A DNA stretch of 64,000 nt from Entomortierella parvispora (GCA_963573315.1 OY752140.1:2728001-2792000), one strand, 5' to 3'. Positions 33,201 to 44,085 are shown, counted from the stretch's first letter. Numbers and translations are program-made. The notes: generated by a model from the letters alone, not told the origin.

Positions 33201-34550
33201 AAGATTTGCAGCAAGTAGTAGAGTGGTAAGAATTGAGAACCATGCTTTTTCTTGAGACTTATGAAAACTACCGTGATTGTCTAACACATTGGCCTTTTAG
33301 GCGCGAGCCCACAAGTGGGAAAACGGGTTTGGATCTCCTGCTTCAGTTTATCGCAAAGCTGCTTGACCCCTCCCAATCCGAGTCTGCAGCACTGTTTGTG
33401 GGTGATTTGATTTCGAAATTAATCAAAAAAGGAGGAGATCTCATCTCTCCAATCTTACCAGAACTTTTGAATGCGGTGACAATCCGCCTGGTGGATGCGA
33501 AGCTTCCCTCGTTTATCCAGGTAAAATCAGCGGAAATAGCCTCAAAAGATATGGAGCACCACAGTATCTGTTTTTTTTCCAAACTAACCTAATCGTCGTG
33601 TTTACTATGAACATTGATTCAGCCTCTTCTCATGGTATTCGCCCATCTGTGCATCGATCAGCACGAAGTGGTGATAAATTTTCTGAGTGGACTTATGATT
33701 CAAGGACGAAGTGGGCTTGATATAGTACTTTCGACCTGGTTGATGAACCACGCGGATTTCCAGGGTCTTTACAGCCAGAAAGTCAGGTATGCATGCTATA
33801 GACTGACAACGCAGTGTTAGCTGTCCCAGACTAACAATCCCTATATTCGTAGTGCCGTTGCTCTGACAAAAGTTTTTGCTTCATCAGACCCTCGCGTCCT
33901 TGCCATTCAAGTGAAAGGTGATATGATCATCACCACGTCCTCACGTCGCGTAACGCGATCCAAGGCCAAGAACAGTAAGTGTTAGGTCTCCACATGATCA
34001 TATCCTCTTTTTCTCTCTATTTGCTCAAGAGCTAACACCATCATCCGTAATCATAGCCCCCAATCAGTACACGGTCACTACAGTGCCTGTCAAGATTATC
34101 AAGCTACTCTGTACAGATTTGACCAACAAGATCGAGGAAGAATATGCAGGAGAACTTGATTCTGAGGAAGAAGACGAAGATTCTGGAGAGGAATACGAGG
34201 ATGATGGAACGCACGAGGAAACGGTCGAGGAAACGCCCATCAGCCGCCATACTTCAGGAGCGGCCCAAAATATTGCCAAGGGAGCATCTGCCAGGGATCA
34301 ATATGCCTTCCTATCGGATTATCTGGAGTCTCAAGGTCGCCCGCTAGACTACTTTGATGCTGCAGAGGACGAAGCGGACGTGTTGGATACCGATGTGCTA
34401 AGCGATCCTATTTACCTAATGGACATGAAGGACTTCTTGGTCAATTTCTTCCAGCAGTGCATTCAACAAAACTCGCCAGCTTTTGCAGAGTGCGTGGCAG
34501 AGCTGAGTGAAGTTCAAAAGCAGACACTTTCGGCCCTTCTTGAAAACTAG
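30207..34550 (+). CDS. KAP114: Importin-9 / Kap114-type karyopherin
   Basis: The importin-beta family receptor of the Kap114/IPO9 type imports histones H2A-H2B, TBP and other cargo. About ten exons give a product near 1,000 residues. It begins MDHAVFNTLTDTLSQDANLR with the usual first HEAT helix, then shows the family N-terminal block AAVLLKSYVDNQWSEKSP. IPO9-like landmarks follow: FESLLFVQFEFIQSACRR, then NYMQMTDEQAESWNADPNQF followed by IADEEDDS. Near the C-terminus is a long acidic insert (ELDSEEEDEDSGEEYEDD), matching the acidic loop of Kap114 that contacts histone cargo. The largest exon (from about 31660 to the acceptor near 32718) covers the central HEAT repeats. Exon 1 ends at 30309 with the donor GTAAGA. 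Convergent with the TFB5 gene, with 282 bp between the stops. Confidence 0.88.
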
Positions 34551-34832
34551 GTTGGTCCAAACCCCAGGGACTGACTTGCGTCTCATCTCTTATTTCATGT
34601 GAGCCGACTTGATAATACCTTGGAGGACAGAAAGGTCAAAAGGACAGACATATAGATGATAAAACTGATTTCTTTATTGTACAATGTTTCCACGATGTCG
34701 AACTGGCTGGACGAGAGCCTCCTTTTGAAGTAGGTTATGAATTTCCTTTCTGCATTTTGGATCCAACCATCTTGTTCCTGTTTCTTCAAAGTGATGGTGG
34801 AAATGAAGGATGTTGGTATGAGAGATCAACTT

Positions 34833-35392
34833 CTATTTTGCGTCTTCCACCTTGTAAGTGTTCTCGTTCAGGATCTGGTCAATATCCTCCCGGAGTTGAT
34901 CAACACAAGATGCATCGACAAAGACATGAGTATCGTCCAGATCTTCAATGATGAATTGACCTTTTTCGTTCAACCCAAGGATAATTTGCTTTACGGCAGA
35001 GTCACTATCAGATGATAAATAAAAAGTTCTTATTTAGCTTTCAACGCGCCACCAATTTTCATTAAAATGCAAACCAATGGTCGATTAGCAGTTCTCAGAC
35101 AAATGCATGGCAGCTGCCTTTTTTTATCCTCTTGAACTTTGGTGCATTTTGTTGAAGAGCAGCTGAAAGGGTAAGAAGCAATGGGATGGAAGAAGACCAA
35201 GGAAATTGGAACAGCATATGCCGAGCATTTAATTCAGGGCAGTTGTTTTTACCATTCGACAACGACACCTAAAACATGCAAAAGAATGCACAGTTCAATG
35301 AATAAATTCACGCCTCCAGATTCATTCCATTCCAGGTATCCTCAGGAGACATAACACGGCGATGAAGTGATACCTTTAACAGCTTTGACCAT
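34833..35392 (-). CDS. TFB5: TFIIH subunit TFB5 / GTF2H5
   Basis: Three exons encode 68 residues: 35392-35374 (19 nt), 35268-35253 (16 nt) and 35004-34833 (172 nt). The joined product begins MVKAVKGVVVECDSAVKQII, continues through GQFIIEDLDDTHVFVDA, and ends near NENTYKVEDAK. These match the small TFIIH core subunit (yeast 72, human 71 residues), which binds the Tfb2/p52 C-terminus and supports nucleotide excision repair and transcription. Diagnostic are the N-terminal ECD..VKQ strand, the F-I-I-E-D-(L/I)-D-D-T-H-V-F-V block and the final helix. The second exon codes only five residues, so the gene is invisible as a long open frame. All introns are GT-AG and keep phase. Confidence 0.9.
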
Positions 35393-36237
35393 GGAGCGAG
35401 CTTTTTGGGTGAAAGGAAAGGTGTTGGAAGAAAGGCATGGTCTCCGAGCACTCAAAAAAGGGCTTGGACGTCACGTGGATTATCGGAATTGGTGGCGGTC
35501 TTCCTCAGCCTGCCCATCAATTCATTCTTACAATCAGTTCGACCATCGCGACAAGACATTTCAGGAGTACGTGGTTACATCCCTGGACCCTCGGGACGTT
35601 TAGACCGAACAAGTATTGTTCTACATCGTTCTCACTTCTAAAGGCAATGGAAGAGCTAATCTCGGAGCATGGGACCCTGAGAGATTGTATCATGCATATG
35701 ACTGAGGTCTCCACAAATAATTTTTCTACTAGGCGGCATATTCAAATTCACCTATACGATTCGAAGTACGTCTCCAATTTCACACCCTCGAGCTTGAGAA
35801 GGCATGTACTCGTCTTTGCATGATACTGCTTCGACACCACATTGAAAATCGTAGCAAGGAAATATTCCGAATCTCGGTCTCTTTGAATCGTAATTGACCT
35901 CGATAAAGGGCGACCATCCGACCAATTTCAGTCGTAATGGCCATAATGGCACAAATACGTTGCTCTCCCTCCAGCACTCCTTGCGTTGCCAGTTGACCCG
36001 AATCAACTGAAAGAAAGTCCGGACGTGGTATGGTAAGATCAACATCTTCCACTGTACTGTCCATTAGCTATTGGTTGACGACCATCCTTGGGGATAACGG
36101 GGACATTAGCAACATGTGCTCCGGATGCCCTCCAACTAATCTAATACTGCAACAAGACTCCAATCGCACAAGCCACCCTTCTGTGAGTGCCCATGTACAT
36201 CTCTCTTCCATAACCATAGGCTCTATTGCGGTTCTCA
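35393..36237. other. Intergenic DNA with a degraded coding relic
   Basis: On minus, an open frame at 36064-35780 has protein-like composition (MAITTEIGRMVALYRGQLRF). Its DNA is partly similar to 39690-39920 (shared ACCAATTTC[A/G]GTCGTAATGGCC, then an RRV[H/Y].F block). I do not recognise the family. The two copies differ in frame and the second may hold an intron, so at least one is a pseudogene. Nothing else is supported here. Confidence 0.3.
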
Positions 36238-37352
36238 TTAGAAAACATATTTGGTCTTTCCTTTCAGAAGAAGATAATAGAATAAAAGAGAAGAATATAA
36301 CATAAAATAGAAAGCGTAAATTATCAAGATCAATCGAAACATCGGCTGCCGATATACATAGGTATCTCCTTGCTTTGCAGCCCTCAAAAACCACGTCGTG
36401 GCTTTTTGACTATTCTCTGGAACACCGTTGCCTCGTTGATATAAAAATCCAATGCTGCGCTGGGCTCCGGCATGTCCTTGGAGAGCAGCCTTCAAAAACC
36501 ACTCCATGGCTATCTGGTAGTCTTTTGGAACACTCTTGCCGCTAAAGTACATATATCCCATGCAGTACTGAGCACTGGCGTTTCCTTGGTCAGCGGCCTT
36601 CAAATACCACTCCATAGCTTTCTGATAATCCTGGGCAGCGCCCTTGCCATCATAGTACATGCACCCTGTGCTGTACTGGGCAGAAATATGGCCTTGGTGG
36701 GCGGCCTTTGATAGCCAATCCAGGGCCTTCTGGCTGTCCTCAGGGACACCCCTGCCGTGCAGGTACATGAAACCTATGTAGCTCTGCGCTGAGACGTGTC
36801 CTTGGCCGCAAGCACCCATCAACCATTTCAGGGCTTTCTGGAAATCTTGGGAAACACCTTTTCCATGATGGTACATCACGCCAATGTTATACTGAGACTC
36901 TGCGTATCCCTGGTCAGCGGCCATTAAAAACCATTCTTTGGCTGTGATGTGACTCTGTGCCACCCCTCTGCCCTCGCGGTACAAGACACCGAGGCCGTTC
37001 ATAGCGACGGCGTCTCCTTGGTGGGCTTTCCTCGTTAATATTCCCAGGACTTCTGCGTACTGTTGCTCAGCGTAGCTCTTCTTTAGGTCAACGTCGCCTT
37101 GGGCGGATGGGCCCTCTTCAATTAAGTCGTTGAAGCTAGAGAGTCGGTTTCTGGGAACAATTGCAACAGTTAGTAAAAATAAATCGAAATACTGAGACGA
37201 GGTGGATAAGTTTGTTTCCTGGGCTTTTGTTGCTACCTGAGGCCATTCTGCTCGTGTGTCGAATCGGTGTAACCTGGAGGACTCTTTTCATTGACGACGT
37301 TAAAGTCGACATTTCGGACTCTACTTGGAACAGTTTCAGGGCGAAGTGGCAT
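36238..37352 (-). CDS. Sel1-repeat protein 1 with PPxY N-terminus
   Basis: Two exons (37352-37237 and 37150-36238) give 342 residues. Exon 1 begins MPLRPETVPSRVRNVDFNVV and carries PPGY at residues 25-28. Exon 2 encodes about six Sel1/TPR-like 36-residue repeats of the type A-x-x-Y-x-x-G-x-M-Y-x-x-G-x-G-V-x-x-D-x-x-K-A-x-x-W. A second in-frame acceptor 15 nt downstream would remove NRLSS and matches the acceptor used by the neighbour. Sel1 arrays mediate protein binding. The last 35 residues form a hydrophobic stretch (FRLILIIYAFYFMLYSSLLF) that could be a tail anchor or a read-through into non-coding DNA; the paralogues lack it. The molecular partner is unknown. PPxY suggests recruitment by a WW-domain protein, an inference. 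Confidence 0.78.
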
Positions 37353-38133
37353 GGATGTGTCTCCTATGAAGATGGGTCAAGGACAAGTTTGGGTTGTTTT
37401 GTGAAGAGGGGATCAGTGAAAAGTGGAAAAGAGCGAAAGTGCGGAGGAACATCAGAGAGCAGATGGTGACTGCCCCCTCCCCTGTGGGCGAGGACTTTTT
37501 TTTTTTTTTTTTTTTGCTTTGCCATCTGTCTTGTGGAACCAAAAGAAATTTACAAGGGAGAACACCTGTGGACGCCAAGCGGCACAGCCTATTGAGTACC
37601 GTTGCCTTGGGTTGACACTTTCGAGTGCCTACCCTCATAATTTTAAGGAAACTCTGGAAAATGATCACGCAAAGTCCTCTGTATCTGCACCTTCAACAAT
37701 TGCTAGAAGTACGTATGGTATTTGTTGCCGAAACCTGCAAGTATTAAAGGAATGCCATCCGGAAACCTACATTGGGCGTAGACATGCACTTGATTGGCGG
37801 CCTTCAAAAACCTCTCCATAGATTTTCGATAGTTCCGAGAAACACCTTGGCCATTTTGTACATTGACGCTAACACAACCTGGGCTTCGGCCAGCCCTGTT
37901 CAATCGATGCCTTGCGACGATAAAATCTTTGAATTTCTGAAATCCACATGAACTCTCCCGTTTGGATACAACGTCCTGATTAAAAGTGCAACTGAGAATG
38001 ATCGCATCCTCAAGAGCTTTTTTATTACGACCTGATCCTCCGTTAAACAAAAATCATCCCGTTTCCTCCTGCTCTTGAGATAACCCCTCAAGTTTCTTCT
38101 GGGTATGAGTGTCTCCTGGCTTATCTGTTTTCC
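37353..38133 (-). pseudogene. Intergenic DNA with a Sel1-repeat remnant
   Basis: On minus, about 37940-37770, a decayed Sel1 unit is readable: QNGQGVSRNYRKSMERFLKA, then ANQVHVYAQC. The frame continues for only about 115 codons, has no start exon of the Sel1 type and ends in unrelated residues. It is best read as the remnant of a fourth Sel1 gene. A T tract lies at 37497-37515. The remainder is promoter of Sel1-repeat gene 1. Confidence 0.55.
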
Positions 38134-39416
38134 TCATAAAATCTTCCGCCCTCCGGAATCCGTGGGATCATTCTTCTCGCCCTGGGACATCACGTACGTG
38201 TTGTGCTGGACAGCCGAGTAACCTTGGTTGGTGGCTTTCAAACACCACTCCATGGCTGTCTGGTGGTTCTGAGGAACGCCATGGCCATGCTCATACATTA
38301 CACCAACGTTATACTGGGCAGAGGCATGTCCTTGTTGGGCGGCCTGTAAATACCACTCCATGGCCTTCTGGTAATCCTGAGGAATACCGTGACCACGCTG
38401 GTACATGAACCCAATGTTGCACTGGGCGTCGGCGTATCCTTGGTCGGCCGCTTTCAAATACCATTCCATGGCCATCTCGTTGCTCTGACGCACACCTTGA
38501 CCACGCCGATACATCACGCCAATATCAAACTGAGCAACGGCATATCCTTGGTCGGCAGCCTTCAAAACCCACTCCACAGCTTTCTGGTAGTCCTGGGGGA
38601 CACCCCTGCTATTTTGATACATCAGTCCTATATTGCACTGAGCAACCGCCTGTCCTTGATCGGCAGCCTTCAGATACCATTCCATGGCTTTATGACTATC
38701 CTCGAGAACTCCGTCGCCACGCTGGTACATTAATCCAATGTTGCACTGAGCGTCGGCGTGTCCTTGGTTGGCAGCCTTCAAATACCATTCCATCGCCTTC
38801 TGGTTGTCTCGGGGGACGCCTTTGCCACCACGATACATCCAGCCCAAGTTGAACTGAGCAGCGTCGTGTCCTTGGTCGGCGGCCTTCAAAAACCACTCCA
38901 GGGCTGTCTGATAGTCCTGGGGAACTTCCATGCCACTACGGTATATTACGCCGATATTGTACTGAGCATCAGGGTATCCTTGGTCGGCGGCTTTCAAAAA
39001 CCACTCTCTGGCCGTAGAGTAACTTTGTGCAACACCCTTGCCTTCCTGATACAAGATGCCGATGCTGTTCTGAGCGAGGGCGCTTCCTTGGCTGGCCGAT
39101 TGCATGAACCATTCTATGGCATCGGCGTACTGCGATTCAACGTTGCCAGCGTTGAAGCCAGCTCCATCCTGTGCTGTTGAGCTCCCTTCAAGCAGATCGT
39201 TCAAGCTAGAGAATATGTTTCAGGACAGGAGATACCGGGTTGTTAAAGTGGACTTGCTTGAATTGCCGGTATGTGGCTGTTGTCCAGGCCGTTTTGTTAC
39301 CTGAATCCATGCTGTTCAGGCACCACATCAGTGTAATCCGGTGGGCTCTTCTCATTGACGACGGTGAAATCAACGTTTCTGACTCTATTAGGAATGATAT
39401 TCGGACGGAGTGGCAT
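38134..39416 (-). CDS. Sel1-repeat protein 2 with PPxY N-terminus
   Basis: Exons 39416-39301 and 39205-38134 give 395 residues. Exon 1 has the same 116-nt length and pattern as in Sel1 gene 1: MPLRPNIIPNRVRNVDFTVV, then PPDY at residues 25-28, ending GFR before a GTAAC donor. Exon 2 holds eight to nine well-preserved Sel1 repeats of 36 residues, such as DYQKAMEWYLQAAQQGHASA followed by QYNVGVMY. Repeats differ from each other mostly at solvent positions. No signal peptide or membrane segment is present, so a cytosolic scaffold is likely. It is the best-preserved of three paralogues in this cluster. Confidence 0.82.
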
Positions 39417-40184
39417 GGTCGTCCTGCTAGAGAAGAAGAGTGGAAGATGAGGAAAAAGAGAGAAGACGCAACTCTGCTTGCCTCTTGGCAAGGACAAAAA
39501 AATGTTTGTCACTGCCATCTGACCGATCGGTTCCACAAAGAAAATTTCATGGGAACAGAAACTAGGATATGATAACAGTAAACCCAGCCACAGAGGCATG
39601 GCCGGGCAACCGGTATTTCATGACGACATATAGAGGTTTCTTTTCGTTTTCGATAATGATCTGAGTGTCCCGCGCAGTGGACCAATTTGATTCATCCCTA
39701 GCCTTTGACCCCAATGGGACAAAGGGGTACACCCGTCTTGCGAGGATCAAAACTGGTATAGCAACTGAGGGGAAGGAAAAGATGGACGGAATGTATTCAA
39801 TTGTCAACAACCTACAGACTTATATTCCGTCTCACAGATCCTGATTGACCACAACATGGGACCTTCATCCAACCAATTTCGGTCGTAATGGCCTCCATAC
39901 ACGCATGCAGATGACCAGTTGAGGGGAAACAGCAATCATTGATATGGACATATGGCTATAATCGGATCGATGTCATCAAGGATCCAGCGAAACTAAGAGA
40001 GGAGATTTGAGCTACGTCAAAGATGATTATGACTTGAAGGGCTACACCGAAGTGTTGGTTATGGCTATGTGAGGAACGACGATGACGGGGAAGTGCAAAT
40101 AGGTAGCAACCGATGCGATGACTCGAGCGATTGTGATGCGGCATAGGTTGGGACTTCATCAGCTATCGGCAAATGGCTCGTCAG
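39417..40184. other. Intergenic DNA with an unassigned minus-strand ORF
   Basis: A minus-strand frame at about 39810-39562 reads RRVYPFVPLGSKARDESNWS and continues as protein-like sequence for another 45 residues without a recognised domain. The 90 bases upstream on minus are similar to 35780-35960. A GT...CAG stretch between the blocks could be an intron. I cannot name a family and cannot show that it is expressed. Confidence 0.3.
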
Positions 40185-40620
40185 CTACTGGCTGCCCTCA
40201 CTAATTACTGGCTGCTGTTGCTGGTAAACTATTGGCTGTGATTGCTCTCCCAATTGCCCATAGAGAGCATTGGCATGGTGTTGGGCACTACTATCGTTCC
40301 CACCAAGTATGTCTTTGGCTGCTTCTACTGGACCCGCCACAAAACCCTTGACAAACGTATCGGCGCCAGTCCCTGCTAAGTGTTCCAAACCGTTTCCCAA
40401 ACTGCCGAGTGGACATGAGACAGCAAAGATGTTAAAAAAAAGACGTCTTTGTTGATACAGATGTTCATCATTAAGGATTGGCGCAGAAGAGCTGTAAACG
40501 CAAAGACAATTTCACTTACAACCCCGCAAAATCTCCTGAAGGATTTTCACGTTTGGTTACTGGAATGGCAGCGACCAAGGCAAACAGGTTGACAAGAACG
40601 GACAAGTAGCACAACTTCAT
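40185..40620 (-). CDS. Small secreted protein with Kex2-type site
   Basis: Two exons (40620-40523 and 40401-40185) give 104 residues. The start MKLCYLSVLVNLFALVAAIP is a signal peptide, and the following TKRENPSG contains a Lys-Arg that could be cut by a Kex2-like protease. The rest is HLAGTGADTFVKGFVAGPVE, an Asn/His stretch and a Gln-rich C-terminus. It has no cysteines after the signal peptide. The donor used (GGGTTGTAAG) is GTTGTA, a weak one; the more canonical GTAAGT two bases on would break the frame. Function unknown. Confidence 0.6.
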
Positions 40621-42177
40621 TTCGTACTCGCGACAGAGAGGTAGATGATGTGGATACGAGTGGCTGTCAAACTGAAGTATTAGCTGGCGAATAAGAACAA
40701 TTGCTTGTGTGGTTTGATGACGGTAATGACGGTGCTCGCGATGGTTGTTGTGTAGTTGTCGCCAGTATAGTACGTGCAGTAGACAGCTTTGAAGAGGGAT
40801 CGAAAGTTGTTGGTGCAAGATGTCTGCCAGGTGAGACTTCTTATATACAAGAAAAGGCTGGATGTGGTTCTTTTCAATCAGCTTATCACTTTACTGGGGA
40901 CATTTGCTTGCCGAAATGGAATGATGAGTTAAGTTGCATGGTCTTGCTGTTGCTGAGAAAGTGAGGGGACACAGACGCAAGGGAGGAAAAAAGGTGAAAG
41001 GAAAGAAGGAAAGAGAAAGAGATGAAATATAGACAAAAGAAAAAGAAAGATCATGGCTCAGAAAAAAAGATTAGAGAGAGAAAAAAAAATTGAGATGAAG
41101 GGAGGATGGCAAAAAAAGCGATGCACAAAAAAAGCTAAGATCCAAGGGACAAGATTTTTCGTTCGTATATGTTACTTTGACGTTTACTGCCGAGTCAGGA
41201 GATATTGAGAGATGGGAAGGAAGAAAGAGACGCGATTTTCTTGGGATTGCCGAAGCTTTAATTATGACACTGGCAATCGGGAATTGTTGCGTGATTGCTG
41301 GAGGACTGGAAGGGTAGGGTCTTCGACACGTGGATTGGGAATGTTATTGGACCAGGAGTTGTTTAACCCTCAACCCTCCTCTCAAAATATTAGGATAAGC
41401 GAACGCAACAAAACACATATTGTGGCGGGCGCCTTGTCTGGTTCGCCAAAACACTGGAACAGGAATAGCAAGAGAGAAAATAATTTTGACTGCAAGGAAA
41501 ACCAATCGTGTATTCAACCTAACGATCTTGCATGGAAGGGAATGGGTTATACATACTGCTCTGCATAGTGTAAGAGAGCGCCTTCATGCTGAGAAGCTTT
41601 AGGCGCGCTCGGAAATGACGCTCCACTTGCCAACATTGCTGCTTAATGACAGGATCACTCGACGGAGAATGGATTACGCGAGAATCCTGGCTGATCTGGA
41701 TGAGGTTAATAAAGAGAATGATCTCAATGCACATCTGTTCTCACTGATCAGCCTCACGTACGAACATCCCGATTGGAACCGTAACCTCTGTCGGTGTGTT
41801 TTATTCTTCTCAGTTCTTCTGCCAAAGTATTGTCTGGCGATGCTGGGGCTAATCTAGTTTAGTTTAGTGGACAACAACGATTGATCCTTTTCAAACACTT
41901 TTGATCGGATAAAAACGACTGCAAATGGGTTGGTTCTGTCTCACGAGTCTTCAAAAAGTCTCATGGCAAAGCAGGCAAGTATCACTGATCAACCAAACTC
42001 CACTTGAGGTACTGTGTTATGGCTTCATATGTTCTGATTTGGAGTTTAGCAAAGGTAGATTCCCATACCCTTTTCTTTATTTACATGGACTTTGAGGGTG
42101 TAGATCACCGGAGAAGTAGTAGCGCTTCATTTTTTAGAATCATAAATCCTCCATCATTACTACAGTAAGTATCAAAA
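40621..42177. other. Intergenic DNA, A-rich, no supported gene
   Basis: About 1.5 kb holds A-rich, AAAGAAAG-type tracts (40980-41110) and a few short frames without recognisable content. A plus-strand frame at 41660-41780 (MDYARILADLDEVNKENDLN) has protein-like composition but no partner exon that I can see. Confidence 0.45.
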
Positions 42178-44085
42178 TTACTCACTTGCGTGCTCAGCGT
42201 CTGCTTGTACCGGCAGAATCAGTCGGTCCTCGGGTGTAATTTTGCCATCGCGGTATAAGACCCCGATTTTGCACAGAGCAGAGGACAGCCCTTGGTCAGC
42301 AGCTTTCAAATACCATCCTAAAGCTTTCTGGTAGTCCTTGGGAACTCCCTGCCCATGCTGGTACATAGAGCCAATGGTGTACTGGGAAGTAGCGTATCCT
42401 TGTGCGGCTGCCATCAAATACCATCCCATGGCTTTCTTGTAATCTCGTGGAACACCTTTGCCGCCGTGGTACATAGTGCCTACGTTGTACTGGGAATGTG
42501 ATAGTCCCTGCTCAGCAGCCATCAAATACCACTCCATAGCCTTTCGGTTGTCTTGGATAACACCCTCGCCTTCCTGGTACATGAAGCCCATACTGCACTG
42601 AGCAGAAGCGTTTCCTTGGTTGGCAGCCTTCAAATACCATTCCATAGCTTTCTGGTAGTCCTTGGGAACTCCCTGCCCATGCTGGTACATAGAGCCAATG
42701 GTGTACTGTGAAGTAGCGTATCCTTGTATGGCCGCCATCAAATACCATTCCATGGCTTTTTTGTAGTCGGGTGGAACACCTTTGCCGCCGTGATACATAG
42801 TGCCTACGTTGTACTGGGAATGTGGCAGTCCCTGCTCGGCTGCCATCAAATACCACTCCATAGCTTTTCGGTTGTCTTGGATAACACCCTCGCCTTTCTG
42901 ATATATGAAACCCACACTGCACTGAGCATAAGCGTTTCCTTGGTTGGCAGCCTTCAAATACCATTCCATAGCTTTCTGATAGTCCTGAGGAACTCCCCGG
43001 CCCTTTTTATACATATGGCCTATAGTGTACTGTGTGGAGGCATGTCCTTCGTCGGCGACCTCTCGATACCAGTCCAGGGCTTTCTGGTAGTCCTGGGGAA
43101 CACCTTTGCCGTCGTGATACATGGAGCCGATATTGTACTTGGCAGAGATATCACCTCGATGAGCAGCCTTCAAGTACCACTCCATGGCTTTCTTGTAGTC
43201 CTTAGGACCTCCTTCGCCATGACGGTACATATAACCTATAGTGTACAGAGCAGAGGTATGTCCTTGGTCTGCGGCCCTCAAATACCACTTCATAGCCTGT
43301 TGTTAGTCCTGGGGAACACCTTTACCATCGCGGTACATGGCACCGATATTGTACTGTGCAGAAGCGTCTCCTAGCTCGGCGGCCATCAGATACCACTGCA
43401 TTGCTATATCGTTATCTCGGGGAACACCCTCGCCCTGTAGGAACATAAAACCTACGCTGCACTTAGCAGAGGCGTTTCCTTGGTCGGCAGCCTCCAAATA
43501 CCAATGCATGGCTTTCTGGTAATCCTGAATAACACCCTTGCCGTCGCGGTACAAAACGCCAATGCTGTACTTGGCAGAGGAGTGTCCTTGGTCGGAGGCC
43601 TTCAAATACCATTCCATAGCTTTCTGGTAGTCCTTAGGGACTCCCTTGCCATACTGGTACATATAACCTAAGCTACACATAGCAGAGGATTTTCCTTGGT
43701 TCGCAGACTTCATATACCATTCCACGGCTTTCCGGTGATCCTGATGAACGCCTTTGCCGTCACGGTACAAGACTCCAATATTGTACTGGGCAAGAGCGTC
43801 CCCTTGGCGCGCAGCCCTCATAAACCACTCCATGGCATCGATATAATATTGCTCATTCTGGAGGTCAGATCCGCCCGGTGCAGTTTTATCCAGATCAGCT
43901 ATGCCATCTAAACTGGAGATGTAGGTTCGTTACAAAATAAACAAGGATGTTGAAGTGGATCTAAATTATAAGAACGGGGGCTACTAAAATGTGTTTTTGT
44001 TGTTATAATACCTGAGTCCATTCAATTCGCCTATCGACTCGGTGTAAGCTGGTGGACTGTCGTTATTGACTAGAGCAAAGTCCAT
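42178..44085 (-). pseudogene. Sel1-repeat gene 3, interrupted by a nonsense codon
   Basis: Exon 1 (44085-44012) and exon 2 (43912-42178) keep one frame of 603 codons, but a TAA at 43303-43305 stops translation after 227 residues. It replaces the Tyr codon of the usual QDYQKAM motif (here D-stop-Q-Q-A-M). Downstream the frame remains open for another 374 codons with intact repeats, ending DAEHASE. The ancestral start is also lost: where the paralogues have ATGCCACTTCGCCC, this copy has TTGTCAATTCGCCC. Translation would have to begin at Met-Asp-Phe (44085), which still leaves PPAY at residues 11-14. About five repeats precede and ten follow the stop. A three-repeat block of 324 bp is duplicated within exon 2. 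It may be a recent pseudogene, a read-through gene, or carry an assembly error. Confidence 0.7.
42400..43010 (-). repeat. 324-bp internal duplication in Sel1 gene 3
   Basis: The segment beginning near 42509 recurs at 42833 with few differences; both read CCATCAAATACCACTCCATA and TTGTCTTGGATAACACCCTC. The period of 324 bp equals three 36-residue Sel1 repeats, so the array grew by unequal exchange of whole three-repeat blocks. Confidence 0.75.

Noticed and set aside
41690-41790. Duplicate of the 3' end of the bromodomain gene
   Set aside because: A short stretch resembles 44722-44790 (GAGAATGA.CT...CTGTTCTCA.TGATC), but the match is too short and gapped to separate from chance.
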